DNA of 34,642 bases. Origin: JADJPL01 sp040382095 (GTDB lineage Bacteria > Bacteroidota > Bacteroidia > Chitinophagales > Saprospiraceae). The position numbers were made by a program, and so were the translations under genes. Positions 1-7,965 of this stretch are shown here, in pieces; the first letter of the stretch is position 1, and the number at the start of each line of letters is the position of its first letter. The stretch covers positions 1-34,642 of the forward strand of contig JBEIGB010000033.1 in NCBI GenBank assembly GCA_040382095.1. Direction: 5' to 3'. The notes under the pieces are model-generated. The model ran no database searches, was not told where the DNA came from, and was given only the letters and a program-made list of their open reading frames with translations.

Positions 1-8
1 AATGGCTT

Positions 9-1439
9 TTACAGATTTTTTCTGGCATACAGAAAAACAGCCCGGCCATTTTCTGCTTTTATCTGCATATCTATTGTGTATTTTTTTTCGAGGTACGCAT
101 TGAATAACGGATTGGGAATAGTATCCTGTACAACGATGAAAGCGGGGTCAGCGTCAAATATATGTCGGATTTCATTGTCCAGTTGAATGTTGAGGGCCCT
201 GCGGTGCTCTTCAGTCCAGAGCAGGCTTCGGTGGATATAGGGGGAAGGGCTCGGCCGGTCGAGCAAAAAATAGAGAATATGGTGATAATTTCCAGCATAA
301 ACCAAATCCCCCTCCTTTAGCTTTGGTTGCAGGGCGCTTGTTATTTTCTTGGGCGTATCCTGCCGGTCAATGTAATCTTTTTTCTGAAAATAAAAATTGA
401 GTACAACGACAGTTAGCAGTAAGGGGATAGCGATCTTCCGACGGAAAAAGGGGCGTAAAAAACGTGGGATTTCCGCTGAGGAGCGGCTGAAAAATTCTCC
501 GGCTACAAAACTGAAGGGCAGAAAAAACTGGATGTAATAGTGGCCAAAAAACTTTCCGGGCAGCAAAACCGGCGTAATGGCTGCCAGGCTCCACAGCAAC
601 CCCAACCGCCGTACGGGCGGTAGTGTTTTAGGATACGCGAAAGTCAGATAGTATAAAAGGGCAAAAGGGAAAAACCGCAGGTTGAGGTCGGCAAAGCTTT
701 TTATGTGCTCCCATAGGCTCGCATCTACGGGATAATTTTTGCTAACCTGAAACGTATGAAAGATGAACTTATCTGTTGCGCCCCAGTAGGCGTAGCAGGC
801 AAAGACGCAGGCAAAAGGCAGTGCGGCGCCCACCACCATTGCCGTAAGGCCTTTTATACGGCGTCCTAATGCCGGGGAAGGGCTTGCCAGCAGGAATAAT
901 CCCAGTGCGATCGCATCGAACATCACCACGTACTTGATAATGAAGCCCAGGCCAAAGGCAAGCCCGGCAAGCATCCAGGCAAACACTTTAGTACTGCGCA
1001 GGGCTATCCAAAAAGCGAGCATGGTGAAAAAAGTGAAAAACGTCTCCGTATTGGGACTGATCCCATAATAAGTATAAATGGAATTCAGGACCAGAAAAAC
1101 CACTCCCGCCCCAAAGGCCGCATTTGGCGTACTGCCCATAGCCAGCTTGGTTTTTGACAACAAAAAAGCCGTCAGGCCGAGGAAAACAGCGGCCATGAGC
1201 CGCATCGCCGCAATCGAATGGCCCAAAACGCCCAGAAAACCTGCATAAAGCCAGAAAATCCCCACCGGCTTGACATCGGTCACGTCTATCCAGTAACGGG
1301 CGCCCTGGAGGATTGCATCCCCGATTACGATATACGTGGACTCGTCGTGGTCAATGACGCTGCGAAAAAAAGTGAGGATGCGCAGCCCAACAGAAATCGC
1401 AAGAAAACCCAGAAGTTGTTTGTACATAGGCTTCATCAT
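9..1439 (-). CDS. GT39/ArnT-like integral membrane glycosyltransferase
   Basis: A 476-residue, strongly hydrophobic protein with about ten or more predicted membrane segments. The N-terminal loop after the first helix carries an Asp-Glu pair (D32-E33 in IDHDESTY), followed by a segment ending in DVKPVGIFWLYA. This matches the first periplasmic loop of GT39/ArnT/PMT-type glycosyltransferases, where the acidic pair is catalytic and the donor is a polyprenyl-phosphate sugar. The acceptor cannot be read from sequence. The length is within the usual range for bacterial members. The ATG at 1439 overlaps the TGA of the upstream esterase by four bases (ATGA), so the two genes are probably translationally coupled. 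The stop lies eight bases from the window edge, so the protein is complete. The broad family is fairly certain; the substrate is unknown. Confidence 0.75.
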   Translation of the reverse strand: MMKPMYKQLLGFLAISVGLRILTFFRSVIDHDESTYIVIGDAILQGARYWIDVTDVKPVGIFWLYAGFLGVLGHSIAAMRLMAAVFLGLTAFLLSKTKLAMGSTPNAAFGAGVVFLVLNSIYTYYGISPNTETFFTFFTMLAFWIALRSTKVFAWMLAGLAFGLGFIIKYVVMFDAIALGLFLLASPSPALGRRIKGLTAMVVGAALPFACVFACYAYWGATDKFIFHTFQVSKNYPVDASLWEHIKSFADLNLRFFPFALLYYLTFAYPKTLPPVRRLGLLWSLAAITPVLLPGKFFGHYYIQFFLPFSFVAGEFFSRSSAEIPRFLRPFFRRKIAIPLLLTVVVLNFYFQKKDYIDRQDTPKKITSALQPKLKEGDLVYAGNYHHILYFLLDRPSPSPYIHRSLLWTEEHRRALNIQLDNEIRHIFDADPAFIVVQDTIPNPLFNAYLEKKYTIDMQIKAENGRAVFLYARKNL

Positions 1440-2236
1440 TGGCTACACAACCAGGACAGAAAATCAGGCATCACTTTTCCCCAGGTTTCCTGGTTATGTC
1501 TGCCACCAACCACCTCTACATAAACAATATCGGATCCACGCCGATAGCCTTTTTCTTCGAGTTCGGAGATCAGGTCGAGGGTATCGTCTATGGCGTCTAT
1601 GATACCGTTTTGGTTTCGGTCACTAATTTCGTCTTCAGTACCTGCCTGAAACCAGAATTTCAGGTCTTTTTGAAAAATGCCCCCACGGATCTCCGCATGC
1701 ATGATGCGGTGGGTGGCATCATCGTAGCCATCTCCGAGATCGCGGCTCCTCCACCAAAAGGAGCCGGAAAAAATTCCTGCGCGGGAGAAATATTCCGGAT
1801 GGCGCCAGGTAATATCAAGTGCCGACAGCCCTCCCAGGGAACACCCCGCCAGAAAATGGTGTGCGGCATCACCTTTAATCCGGTAATGCTGAATCAGGAA
1901 TGGGCGTAGCTCTTCGGTAAGGAATTTTGCGTGAAAGGCGGCCTTCGCTCCGCGCCCGGCAAAATCCGGACGGGCAGCAACCCCGTATTCCTGCCTTCGG
2001 TCATGGCCGGCATGGATACCCGCTACGATCAACGGAGGGATCAGTTGTTGCTGGAACATGCGGTTGAGGGTCTTTTCCAGCTTCAGCCCATTAATGTCCT
2101 GCCCGTCATGGAGGAATAAAACAGGATAGTACGCACTACTGCGGTAATAACCAGGGGGGAGGAGCAGGGTAATCCGTACCTGCCGCTGTAAATGCCTGGA
2201 TGGCCTGCTCGTTTCTATCCTGGTCAGTAACTCCAC
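1436..2236 (-). CDS. Alpha/beta-hydrolase esterase (putative esterase/Fes-EsD-like family)
   Basis: A 266-residue cytoplasmic hydrolase with no signal peptide. The fold landmarks are YYPVLFLHDGQD near residues 37-47, a nucleophile elbow GCSLGG with Ser133, and a C-terminal GGRHNQETW that supplies His247. The segment DRNQNGIIDAID (206-217) has the D-x-N-x-N-G spacing of an EF-hand or dockerin calcium loop and sits where the acidic triad residue is expected (AGTEDE). Start choice: the annotated start is a GTG at 2236. The reading frame stays open upstream into the repeat at 2278-2393 but offers no ATG, so the N-terminus is uncertain. Its tail overlaps the glycosyltransferase start by four bases. 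It diverges from the amidoligase cluster, which starts with a different esterase of the same superfamily. The natural ester is unknown. Confidence 0.8.
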   Translation of the reverse strand: MELLTRIETSRPSRHLQRQVRITLLLPPGYYRSSAYYPVLFLHDGQDINGLKLEKTLNRMFQQQLIPPLIVAGIHAGHDRRQEYGVAARPDFAGRGAKAAFHAKFLTEELRPFLIQHYRIKGDAAHHFLAGCSLGGLSALDITWRHPEYFSRAGIFSGSFWWRSRDLGDGYDDATHRIMHAEIRGGIFQKDLKFWFQAGTEDEISDRNQNGIIDAIDDTLDLISELEEKGYRRGSDIVYVEVVGGRHNQETWGKVMPDFLSWLCSQ

Positions 2237-2277
2237 GGTATCCTGATGCTTGACGTTGTTGATGTCGAATGTTGACC

Positions 2278-2393
2278 GGGGTTGTGTAAAAAGTATTCCG
2301 CCGCCTTCGGCGGCGAAAGAAAGTGTTCGTTCAAAATATCATTTGGCGACGTGAGCCGCCAAATGACGGCCTCCGGCTCTTTTACACAACCCC
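2278..2393. repeat. Composite palindromic element A (complete inverted ends)
   Basis: It is bounded by inverted ends GGGGTTGTGTAAAAAG (2278-2293) and CTTTTACACAACCCC (2379-2393). Inside are hairpin CGCCGCC-TTC-GGCGGCG (2299-2315) and hairpin CATTTGGCG / CGCCAAATG (2340-2348 with 2357-2365). It lies between two divergent genes and its left end begins about 40 bases upstream of the esterase GTG. This is the clearest example of the end sequence shared by the other elements in the window. It lacks the long central hairpin seen in copies D, E, H and I. Confidence 0.8.
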
Positions 2394-2433
2394 ACAAGTC
2401 TTTTCAATGAAAGTAAACTTCGGAATGTAAATG

Positions 2434-2464
2434 TTGTCAAAATTGTTAATTTTACATACATTTT
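2434..2464 (+). promoter_or_regulatory. Candidate Bacteroidota promoter for the amidoligase cluster
   Basis: TTG at 2434-2436, a 20-base spacer, then TACATTTT at 2457-2464. This is close to the TTG/TTTG and TAnnTTTG boxes of Bacteroidota housekeeping promoters but lacks the final G. It lies about 50 bases upstream of the esterase start. The assignment is by position and partial consensus only. Confidence 0.25.
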
Positions 2465-2512
2465 TATTCGAAAAAGATCGGTGGCACATCCTCTGGGAAA
2501 AAACCATTCACT

Positions 2513-3220
2513 TTGCACGAGACTTATCATAGAATGTATTCACAGTCCCTGGGCCGGGAAATCGAATACCTGGTATTTGGGACCTGGGGCTATCCCGTAG
2601 TGGTCTTTCCTACCTCTATGGGGCGGTATTTTGAAAATAAAGACTTCAAGCTTGTGGAGTCTGCCCGTTGGTTCATAGAAAGCGGGAAAATCAAGCTCTA
2701 CTGCATAGACAGTATTGATAAAGAAAGCTGGTACGCAAAGCACCTGCACCCCTCGCACCGGGTACTCAACCATGTCCTTTACGACCGTATGCTGTACGAA
2801 GCGTTCGTGCCGAGGGTGAAGTGGGAATGCAACGTGGAAAAAGTGGGCGTGGCAGGCTGTAGCTTCGGGGGCTATCATGCCCTGAACTTTGCCTTTCGCC
2901 ATCCGGAGCAGGTTGCATATCTCTTTAGCATGGGAGGGGCTTTCGATGTAAAAGCCCATCTTGACGGCTATCATGACGATAATGTCTATTTCAATTGCCC
3001 TCCCGATTTTATCCCCAATGCCCACAATGACCACTTTCATCAAATGAAAATCGTACTGGGCACTTCGGAATTCGATTTCTGTAAAGGAGAGAATGAGTGG
3101 ATGTCGGGTATCCTGCATAAAAAGGGTATCGGGCACTGGCTCGATATCCGTCCAGGGGCAACCCACGACTGGCCGGTGTGGCGGGAGATGTTTCCGGATT
3201 ACCTTTCCCGTATCGGATAA
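2513..3220 (+). CDS. Esterase-like alpha/beta hydrolase of the amidoligase cluster (COG4947-like)
   Basis: A 235-residue alpha/beta hydrolase. It has a first-strand motif VVVFPTSMGRYFE, nucleophile elbow GCSFGG (Ser117) and GATHDWPVW (His218); Glu186 or Asp188 in GTSEFDF is the likely acid. There is no signal peptide, so it is cytoplasmic. Start: the codon at 2513 is TTG; the first ATG is at 2534. The residues gained with TTG (HETYHRMYS) resemble the N-terminal YHKWYSPSLGR-type segment I recall for this family, so I favour TTG, or at least a start upstream of 2534. It is the first gene of the five-gene cluster running to 7865. A plausible role is hydrolysis or release of an ester or amide intermediate made by the downstream ligases, which is inference. 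It is distinct from the secreted feruloyl-esterase type. Confidence 0.8.
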   Translation: MHETYHRMYSQSLGREIEYLVFGTWGYPVVVFPTSMGRYFENKDFKLVESARWFIESGKIKLYCIDSIDKESWYAKHLHPSHRVLNHVLYDRMLYEAFVPRVKWECNVEKVGVAGCSFGGYHALNFAFRHPEQVAYLFSMGGAFDVKAHLDGYHDDNVYFNCPPDFIPNAHNDHFHQMKIVLGTSEFDFCKGENEWMSGILHKKGIGHWLDIRPGATHDWPVWREMFPDYLSRIG

Positions 3221-3227
3221 ATCCGGA

Positions 3228-3301
3228 GTTGTGTAAAAAGCCCCTGCCTCTAATTTGGCGGCTTGCACCACCAAATGATGGCCGCAAGCTTTATACGCAA
3301 C
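3228..3301. repeat. Composite palindromic element B (short copy)
   Basis: Left end GTTGTGTAAAAAG (3228-3240) begins eight bases after the esterase stop. The degenerate right end CTTTATACGCAAC is at 3289-3301. Between them is one hairpin, ATTTGGCGG...CCACCAAAT (about 3253-3275), with a C/A mismatch at the same stem position as in copies D and G. Confidence 0.65.
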
Positions 3302-3349
3302 GCCGCCGTTAAATATGATTACGCTTACTTTATATCAACTTCAGAAAGT

Positions 3350-4363
3350 ATGAAAAAAATAGGTATCCTTTTTGGGCAGGAGAATACTTTTCCCTGGGCA
3401 TTCATCGAACGCATAAACGAAAAGGCAGAACCTGGAATCGTCGCCGAAGCCGTTTCGATTGATAAAGTGATCCAGGGTGCAGCAACAGAATACGCGGTGA
3501 TTATAGACCGTATTTCGCAGGATGTCCCCTTTTACCGGGCATACCTTAAAAATGCGGCACTCTGCGGTACGGCAGTGGTCAACAATCCCTTTTGGTGGAG
3601 TGCCGACGAAAAATTTTTCAACAATTGCCTGGCGGAACACCTCGGAGTACCCGTCCCCAAAACCGTCCTACTGCCTTCCAGCGAACGCCCCACAGATACC
3701 AGCGAACAATCTTTCCGCAACCTGAAAATGCCGCTGGACTGGGAGGGCATCTTCGGATATATCGGGGGCTTCCCCGTCTATATGAAACCCCACGCCGGGG
3801 GGGGCTGGAAAAGCGTTTATAAGGTGAACGACACCGCAGATCTTTGGAATAAACATGCAGAGACCGAACAACTGGTGATGCTTTTCCAGGAAGAAATCGT
3901 ATTCGACGACTATTTCCGCTGCTATTGTATCGGCCTGGAGGATGTGCGTATCATGCCTTACGAGCCGCGTAATCCTCACCATCTGAGGTATGCAACAGAA
4001 ATGAAAACTACAGGCCCTGCCGGTAAAAAACTGCTGGCTACTATGCACGATTATGTACTGCGCTTGAATAAGGCCCTGGGCTACGATTTCAATACGGTAG
4101 AGTTTGCCGTCCGCGATGGGGTGCCTTATGCCATAGACTTCTGTAATCCTGCTCCCGATGCCGATGTAAACTCTGTCGGGCAGGCCAACTTCGACTGGGT
4201 AGTAGAAGCCGCAGCCAATATGGCCATCCGTAAAGCAAAAGCGCATCAGGAAGGGCGCACACACCTCACCTGGGGCACTTTCGTACAGGATGCCGTTAAG
4301 GATATGGTATCCGGATCAGCTCCGGCGCCAAAGGCACCACGTGGAAAAAAGAAAGCAGAATAG
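3350..4363 (+). CDS. ATP-grasp ligase 1 (RimK-like) of the amidoligase cluster
   Basis: A 337-residue ATP-dependent carboxylate-amine/thiol ligase. The open frame extends upstream to 3263, but that part crosses repeat B and encodes nothing conserved. The ATG at 3350 gives a natural beginning (MKKIGILFGQENTFPW), so I use it. ATP-grasp landmarks are K146 in VYMKPHAGGGWKSVYKV (glycine-rich nucleotide loop), acidic residues after TVEFAV (E251), and the metal-binding cluster AIDFCNPAPDAD (D263, N266) near residues 262-271. The C-terminus is a short basic tail (PRGKKKAE). ATP-grasp enzymes form acyl-phosphates and join them to amines, so this is probably one of three ligation steps in the cluster. 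Substrates are unknown. It lies 130 bases downstream of the esterase, separated by repeat B. Confidence 0.82.
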   Translation: MKKIGILFGQENTFPWAFIERINEKAEPGIVAEAVSIDKVIQGAATEYAVIIDRISQDVPFYRAYLKNAALCGTAVVNNPFWWSADEKFFNNCLAEHLGVPVPKTVLLPSSERPTDTSEQSFRNLKMPLDWEGIFGYIGGFPVYMKPHAGGGWKSVYKVNDTADLWNKHAETEQLVMLFQEEIVFDDYFRCYCIGLEDVRIMPYEPRNPHHLRYATEMKTTGPAGKKLLATMHDYVLRLNKALGYDFNTVEFAVRDGVPYAIDFCNPAPDADVNSVGQANFDWVVEAAANMAIRKAKAHQEGRTHLTWGTFVQDAVKDMVSGSAPAPKAPRGKKKAE

Positions 4364-4384
4364 ATCTGATGCGATAACCAGGGG

Positions 4385-4396
4385 CTTTTACACAAC
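4385..4396. repeat. Solo end of the composite palindrome family (C)
   Basis: A single CTTTTACACAAC copy stands 21 bases after the ATP-grasp stop with no recognisable partner end. It is read as a decayed or partial copy of the family seen at 2278-2393 and elsewhere. Confidence 0.5.
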
Positions 4397-4455
4397 TTCT
4401 GGTTTCGTTCGTACGATGGCAATGTTTTGGTTTTTAACCCAAAAATTCCCGGTAT

Positions 4456-5562
4456 ATGGATTATTCTATCTTTACTCTTGGAATCGAAGAGGAATTCCAG
4501 ACGATAGATCCTGTGACCCGTGAGCTGCGCTCGCACATGTCGCGTATTGTCGAAGATGGGCAGGCCAAACTGCAGGAACAGGTGAAAGCAGAAATGCACC
4601 AGGCTGTTGTGGAAGTCGGTACGATTATCTGTAAAAATATCCACGAAGCCAGGGAGGATGTGGTGAAGCTCCGGCGCTACGTGTTTGAGCTTGCCGACAA
4701 AGTCGGGCTGAAGATCGTTTCTGCAGGGACACACCCTTTCTCGGATTGGAAAGAGCAGCCGATCACGCCCAATCCCCGTTATGACCAGATTATCGAAGAG
4801 CTGCAGGAGGCTGCCCGTTCCAACCTCATTTTCGGCCTGCACGTCCACGTGGGGATTCCCAGCCGGGAAATCGGGGTACAAATTATGAATACGGCCAGGT
4901 ATTTCCTGCCCCACGTTTTTGCGCTTTCCACCAACTCCCCTTTCTGGGAAGGCCGTAATACCGGGTATAAATCTTTTAGAACGAAGGTCTTCGATAAATT
5001 TCCGCGCACCGGGATACCGGAATTCTTCAGCAGCGCAGGGGAGTATGACAATTTCATCAACCTCCTGATTAAGACCAACTGCATGGATAATGCAAAGAAA
5101 ATCTGGTGGGACCTACGCTTACATCCCTTTTTCAATACGGTCGAGTTCCGTATTTTCGATGCCCAGCTCCGCGTGGACGAGACGATCGCGCTCGCAGCAG
5201 TTGCTCAGGCGATTGTTGCCAAGCTGTATAAATTAATGCAAAGCAACCTCAACTTCAGGCCCTACCGCCGCCCGCTAATCAGCGAAAATAAATGGCGGGC
5301 CGCCCGTTATGGTATTGATGCCAAACTAATTGATTTTGGCAAACAGGAAGAAGTCCCCTTCCAATCTCTGCTCAATGAACTGATTGATTTTGTGGACGAT
5401 GTACTCGATCCGCTCGGGAGCCGGGAAGATGTGGAACGTTTGCTCAAGATTGCACAGGCAGGTACGGGTGCTGACCGCCAACTCGCCGTGTACCAGCAAA
5501 CCGGCGATCTGAGGGCTGTTGTCGATTATATGGTCTCTGAAACATATTCGGGTGTTTTTTAG
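4456..5562 (+). CDS. Carboxylate-amine ligase, YbdK/GCS2 family
   Basis: A 368-residue member of the glutamate-cysteine ligase 2 (YbdK) family, with a glutamine-synthetase-like fold. The diagnostic motifs are present: FTLGIEEEFQTID at the N-terminus (metal/ATP-binding Glu residues), FGLHVHVGIPSRE in the middle, and WDLRLHPFFNTVEFRIFDAQ towards the C-terminus. The length is typical of the family. E. coli YbdK shows weak gamma-glutamylcysteine synthetase activity. Here, flanked by ATP-grasp ligases and an amidotransferase, it more likely makes a gamma-glutamyl or similar amide in a dedicated pathway (inference). The gene lies 92 bases after ATP-grasp 1 and is followed by the one sizeable break in the cluster. 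Family assignment is firm; substrate is open. Confidence 0.9.
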   Translation: MDYSIFTLGIEEEFQTIDPVTRELRSHMSRIVEDGQAKLQEQVKAEMHQAVVEVGTIICKNIHEAREDVVKLRRYVFELADKVGLKIVSAGTHPFSDWKEQPITPNPRYDQIIEELQEAARSNLIFGLHVHVGIPSREIGVQIMNTARYFLPHVFALSTNSPFWEGRNTGYKSFRTKVFDKFPRTGIPEFFSSAGEYDNFINLLIKTNCMDNAKKIWWDLRLHPFFNTVEFRIFDAQLRVDETIALAAVAQAIVAKLYKLMQSNLNFRPYRRPLISENKWRAARYGIDAKLIDFGKQEEVPFQSLLNELIDFVDDVLDPLGSREDVERLLKIAQAGTGADRQLAVYQQTGDLRAVVDYMVSETYSGVF

Positions 5563-5809
5563 TTTCGCTACCTTGTGGAATTGTCTCACAGGTTGTTTTC
5601 TGGTGCTACGCTCCGAACAATAATTTAAATTGAATTTTTTTTCAATTTTGCTCCGTAAAATCAAGCAAGAGGCTCAGTTGAGTAGAATGTTTTGCCACCG
5701 CAGGGGGCAAACGACTTATGCGACAGCTCCTGTTCCTAAATACGCACTGACTATGTCATATTGGGGTATGGACAAGGTGCTGTTTTTTTAACACAGCGTT
5801 TTTCGTGAA
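5563..5809. other. Structured non-coding gap inside the amidoligase cluster
   Basis: There is no convincing gene in these 247 bases. Visible structure includes AAATTGAA / TTCAATTT around a T6 loop (5627-5648), GTTTTGCC...GGGCAAAC (about 5689-5711) and GCTGT...ACAGC just before the next start (about 5780-5799). Only very short ATG frames occur, for example 13 codons at 5753-5791. The gap could hold an internal terminator/promoter or a leader that separates the ligase half from the amidotransferase half of the cluster. Confidence 0.4.
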
Positions 5810-6640
5810 ATGAAAGGTGACCTTAAGATTGCAATCCTGGATATGTACGATAATTATCCCAACGAAGGGATGCGTTGTATCCGGCAGTTAGTTGGTGGTT
5901 TTATCCAGCAGCACCGCGTACCTGGTACATTCGAGGTGTTCAATGTGCGGGGTGCTGCAGAAGTACCCGGCCTGGAATACGATGTCTATATCTCCAGTGG
6001 CGGCCCTGGTAGCCCGCTTCCCGGCGGTGCAATATGGGAAAAGCCGTTTTTTGATCTGGTAGATGCCATTTTCACCCATAACTGCTATCACGAGCGCAAG
6101 AAATATCTTTTTCTGATCTGCCATTCTTTTCAGATGGTCGCACTGCACCTGGGGCTTGCTGTTGTCAACAAACGGAAGTCCACCTCTTTTGGGGTGATGC
6201 CGGTACACAGGACCCAGCATGGTTTCCGGGAAAGTTTTTTCCGCGGCCTACCCGAACCCTTCTATGTTGTGGACTCCCGGGATTACCAGGTCGTAGCACC
6301 AAACTATAAGCGGATCAAAGCATTTGGTGCGCGCGTACTCGCATTGGAAAAGATACGCCCCCATGTCCCGCTGGAACGCGCCATCATGGCCATTCGTTTT
6401 TCGCGGGAGGTTTTCGGCACCCAGTTTCACCCGGAAGCAGATTCAGAGGGTATGCTCCACTATTTTCTCACAGAGGAAAAAAAGCAAATCGTAATAGACA
6501 ACCACGGCGAGGAAAAATATTACGAGATGATCGAACGCCTCGATGACCCAGATAAAATTTCCCTGACGGTGACGATTATCCTGCCTAATTTCCTTGAAAA
6601 TGCCGCTTCTAACCTGCTTGAGCCGATACCCGTAATTTGA
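5810..6640 (+). CDS. Class I glutamine amidotransferase-like protein
   Basis: A 276-residue GATase1 domain protein. It has an oxyanion-hole region ISSGGPGSPLP (61-71), nucleophile Cys104 in FLICHSFQMVALHLG, and His207/Glu209 in FGTQFHPEADSEGM, so the Cys-His-Glu triad is complete. Stand-alone members release ammonia from glutamine or cleave gamma-glutamyl bonds, as PuuD-type enzymes do. About 55 residues follow the triad (from EEKKQIVIDNHGEEKYYEM to the end), longer than a minimal GATase1 domain. In this cluster it could feed ammonia to one of the ligases, or remove a gamma-glutamyl group installed by the YbdK-family enzyme, as in gamma-glutamyl protection schemes; both are inference. ATP-grasp 2 follows after 34 bases, so these two genes are probably co-transcribed. 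Confidence 0.85.
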   Translation: MKGDLKIAILDMYDNYPNEGMRCIRQLVGGFIQQHRVPGTFEVFNVRGAAEVPGLEYDVYISSGGPGSPLPGGAIWEKPFFDLVDAIFTHNCYHERKKYLFLICHSFQMVALHLGLAVVNKRKSTSFGVMPVHRTQHGFRESFFRGLPEPFYVVDSRDYQVVAPNYKRIKAFGARVLALEKIRPHVPLERAIMAIRFSREVFGTQFHPEADSEGMLHYFLTEEKKQIVIDNHGEEKYYEMIERLDDPDKISLTVTIILPNFLENAASNLLEPIPVI

Positions 6641-6674
6641 AATATCCTGGGCAAAAAATAAAATATCCTGTACC

Positions 6675-7865
6675 ATGATCGGGAATATTCGCGAAACCTA
6701 TAACCGTCATTTCCATCCAAATAAGTACGAAGCATTCCTGCGTCAGTTCGAAGTGGATTTTCCCGGGCAGCTGGACTTCAGGGTTGCAGAAACACCTGTA
6801 TTTGTGCCCGGCAGCCTGAAGGAACGGCTAATAGCGGCTGGGGAGCAGATTATCGCCCAGCTCATGGACCCAAAATTCAAAGAAAAAACCCAAAGGGCAA
6901 TCCCTCCTGGGCAGGAGGCTCCCAACGAGGACGCACATCCTTCAATCCTGATTCTGGATTACGCGATTTGCCGTGATGAGCAGGGGCAACTTATCCCCCG
7001 CCTGATCGAGCTGCAGGGCTTTGCTTCCCTGTTTGGCTACCAGGGCTATCTCGAACGTCTATACCCCCGCTTTTTCTACCATCCCGAAGGCTTCTCCGCG
7101 TTCTTTGACGACCTGAATCAAGAAAGCTACTTCCAGCGGCTAAAAGATTTTTTTTGCGGGGGGCTGCCCCCCGAACAGGTGGCGCTGATGGAAATTTTTC
7201 CGGAGAAACAAAAAACACGTATTGATTTTGCCGCTACAGAACGCTTTACCGGGATTCCCACGGTATGCCTTACCCAGGTGAAAAAATCAGGCCGAACGTT
7301 ATATTATGAAAAATCAGGCAAGAAAACAGAAATTCACCGGATCTATAACCGGGTTATATTCGATGAGCTGGACACAATGCCGGGCTTAAAAACCGAATTC
7401 CACCTCACCGATGATGTGGATGTGGAGTGGATCGCCCACCCCAACTGGTTTTTCCGGGTCAGCAAATTTACCCTTCCAATGCTACAGAGCGAATACGTCC
7501 CTAAAAGTTATTATCTGCACGAACTCAAGGCATACCCCGACAACCTGGACGATTACGTCCTTAAACCCCTCTTCTCTTTCGCAGGTCAGGGGGTGCGTAT
7601 CCATGTTACGCGCGAACTGCTGGACGAAATCCCCAACAAAGAAAATTATCTGCTTCAGGAAAAAGTACACTACCATCCTGTAGTCCTTTCCCCTACCGGA
7701 GGGGTAAAAGTTGAGCTGCGGATGATGTATATCTGGCCTAAAGGGCAACCTTGCCCGGAACTATTGATCAACCTCGGACGTATGAGCAAGGGGGAAATGG
7801 TCGGTGTGCGCTACAATGCACATTTCGATTGGGTTGGCGGTACCATCGCTTATTTTGAAAAATAG
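6675..7865 (+). CDS. ATP-grasp-like ligase 2, glutathionylspermidine-synthase-like motif order
   Basis: A 396-residue protein. An acidic motif, RLIELQGFASLFGYQ (E112 region), comes before the lysine/glycine nucleotide loop DYVLKPLFSFAGQGV (K297, residues 293-307). Late acidic and basic residues follow in GGVKVELRMMYIWP. A metal-ligand motif preceding the lysine loop is the order seen in circularly permuted and glutathionylspermidine-synthase-type ATP-grasps and is opposite to ATP-grasp 1. There is no signal peptide or membrane segment. It is the last gene of the five-gene cluster; ileS follows with its own promoter. The probable role is a second or third amide-forming step, possibly onto an amine or peptide. 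The ATP-grasp assignment rests on short motifs and is weaker than for gene 3350-4363. Confidence 0.65.
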   Translation: MIGNIRETYNRHFHPNKYEAFLRQFEVDFPGQLDFRVAETPVFVPGSLKERLIAAGEQIIAQLMDPKFKEKTQRAIPPGQEAPNEDAHPSILILDYAICRDEQGQLIPRLIELQGFASLFGYQGYLERLYPRFFYHPEGFSAFFDDLNQESYFQRLKDFFCGGLPPEQVALMEIFPEKQKTRIDFAATERFTGIPTVCLTQVKKSGRTLYYEKSGKKTEIHRIYNRVIFDELDTMPGLKTEFHLTDDVDVEWIAHPNWFFRVSKFTLPMLQSEYVPKSYYLHELKAYPDNLDDYVLKPLFSFAGQGVRIHVTRELLDEIPNKENYLLQEKVHYHPVVLSPTGGVKVELRMMYIWPKGQPCPELLINLGRMSKGEMVGVRYNAHFDWVGGTIAYFEK

Positions 7866-7908
7866 GGTGGCTTTGCCCTTCACAACTGAACAATTCCCTC
7901 GCATTTCC

Positions 7909-7916
7909 TATTTTTG
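7909..7916 (+). promoter_or_regulatory. -7 element of the ileS promoter (TAnnTTTG type)
   Basis: TATTTTTG matches the Bacteroidota -7 box TAnnTTTG exactly and sits 50 bases upstream of the ileS ATG. A weak CTG/TTG-like -33 element lies about 20 bases further upstream. The same octamer is found on the minus strand upstream of the SCP2 gene and the M20 amidohydrolase. Confidence 0.5.
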
Positions 7917-7965
7917 CGGATCAATCAGGGGTAGGGGCTAACCTTCCCTGCATAATCCAAGCCCA

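Noticed and set aside
3263..3349. Upstream extension of ATP-grasp 1 to 3263
   Set aside because: The extra codons cross repeat B and encode nothing family-like; ATG 3350 gives a natural N-terminus.
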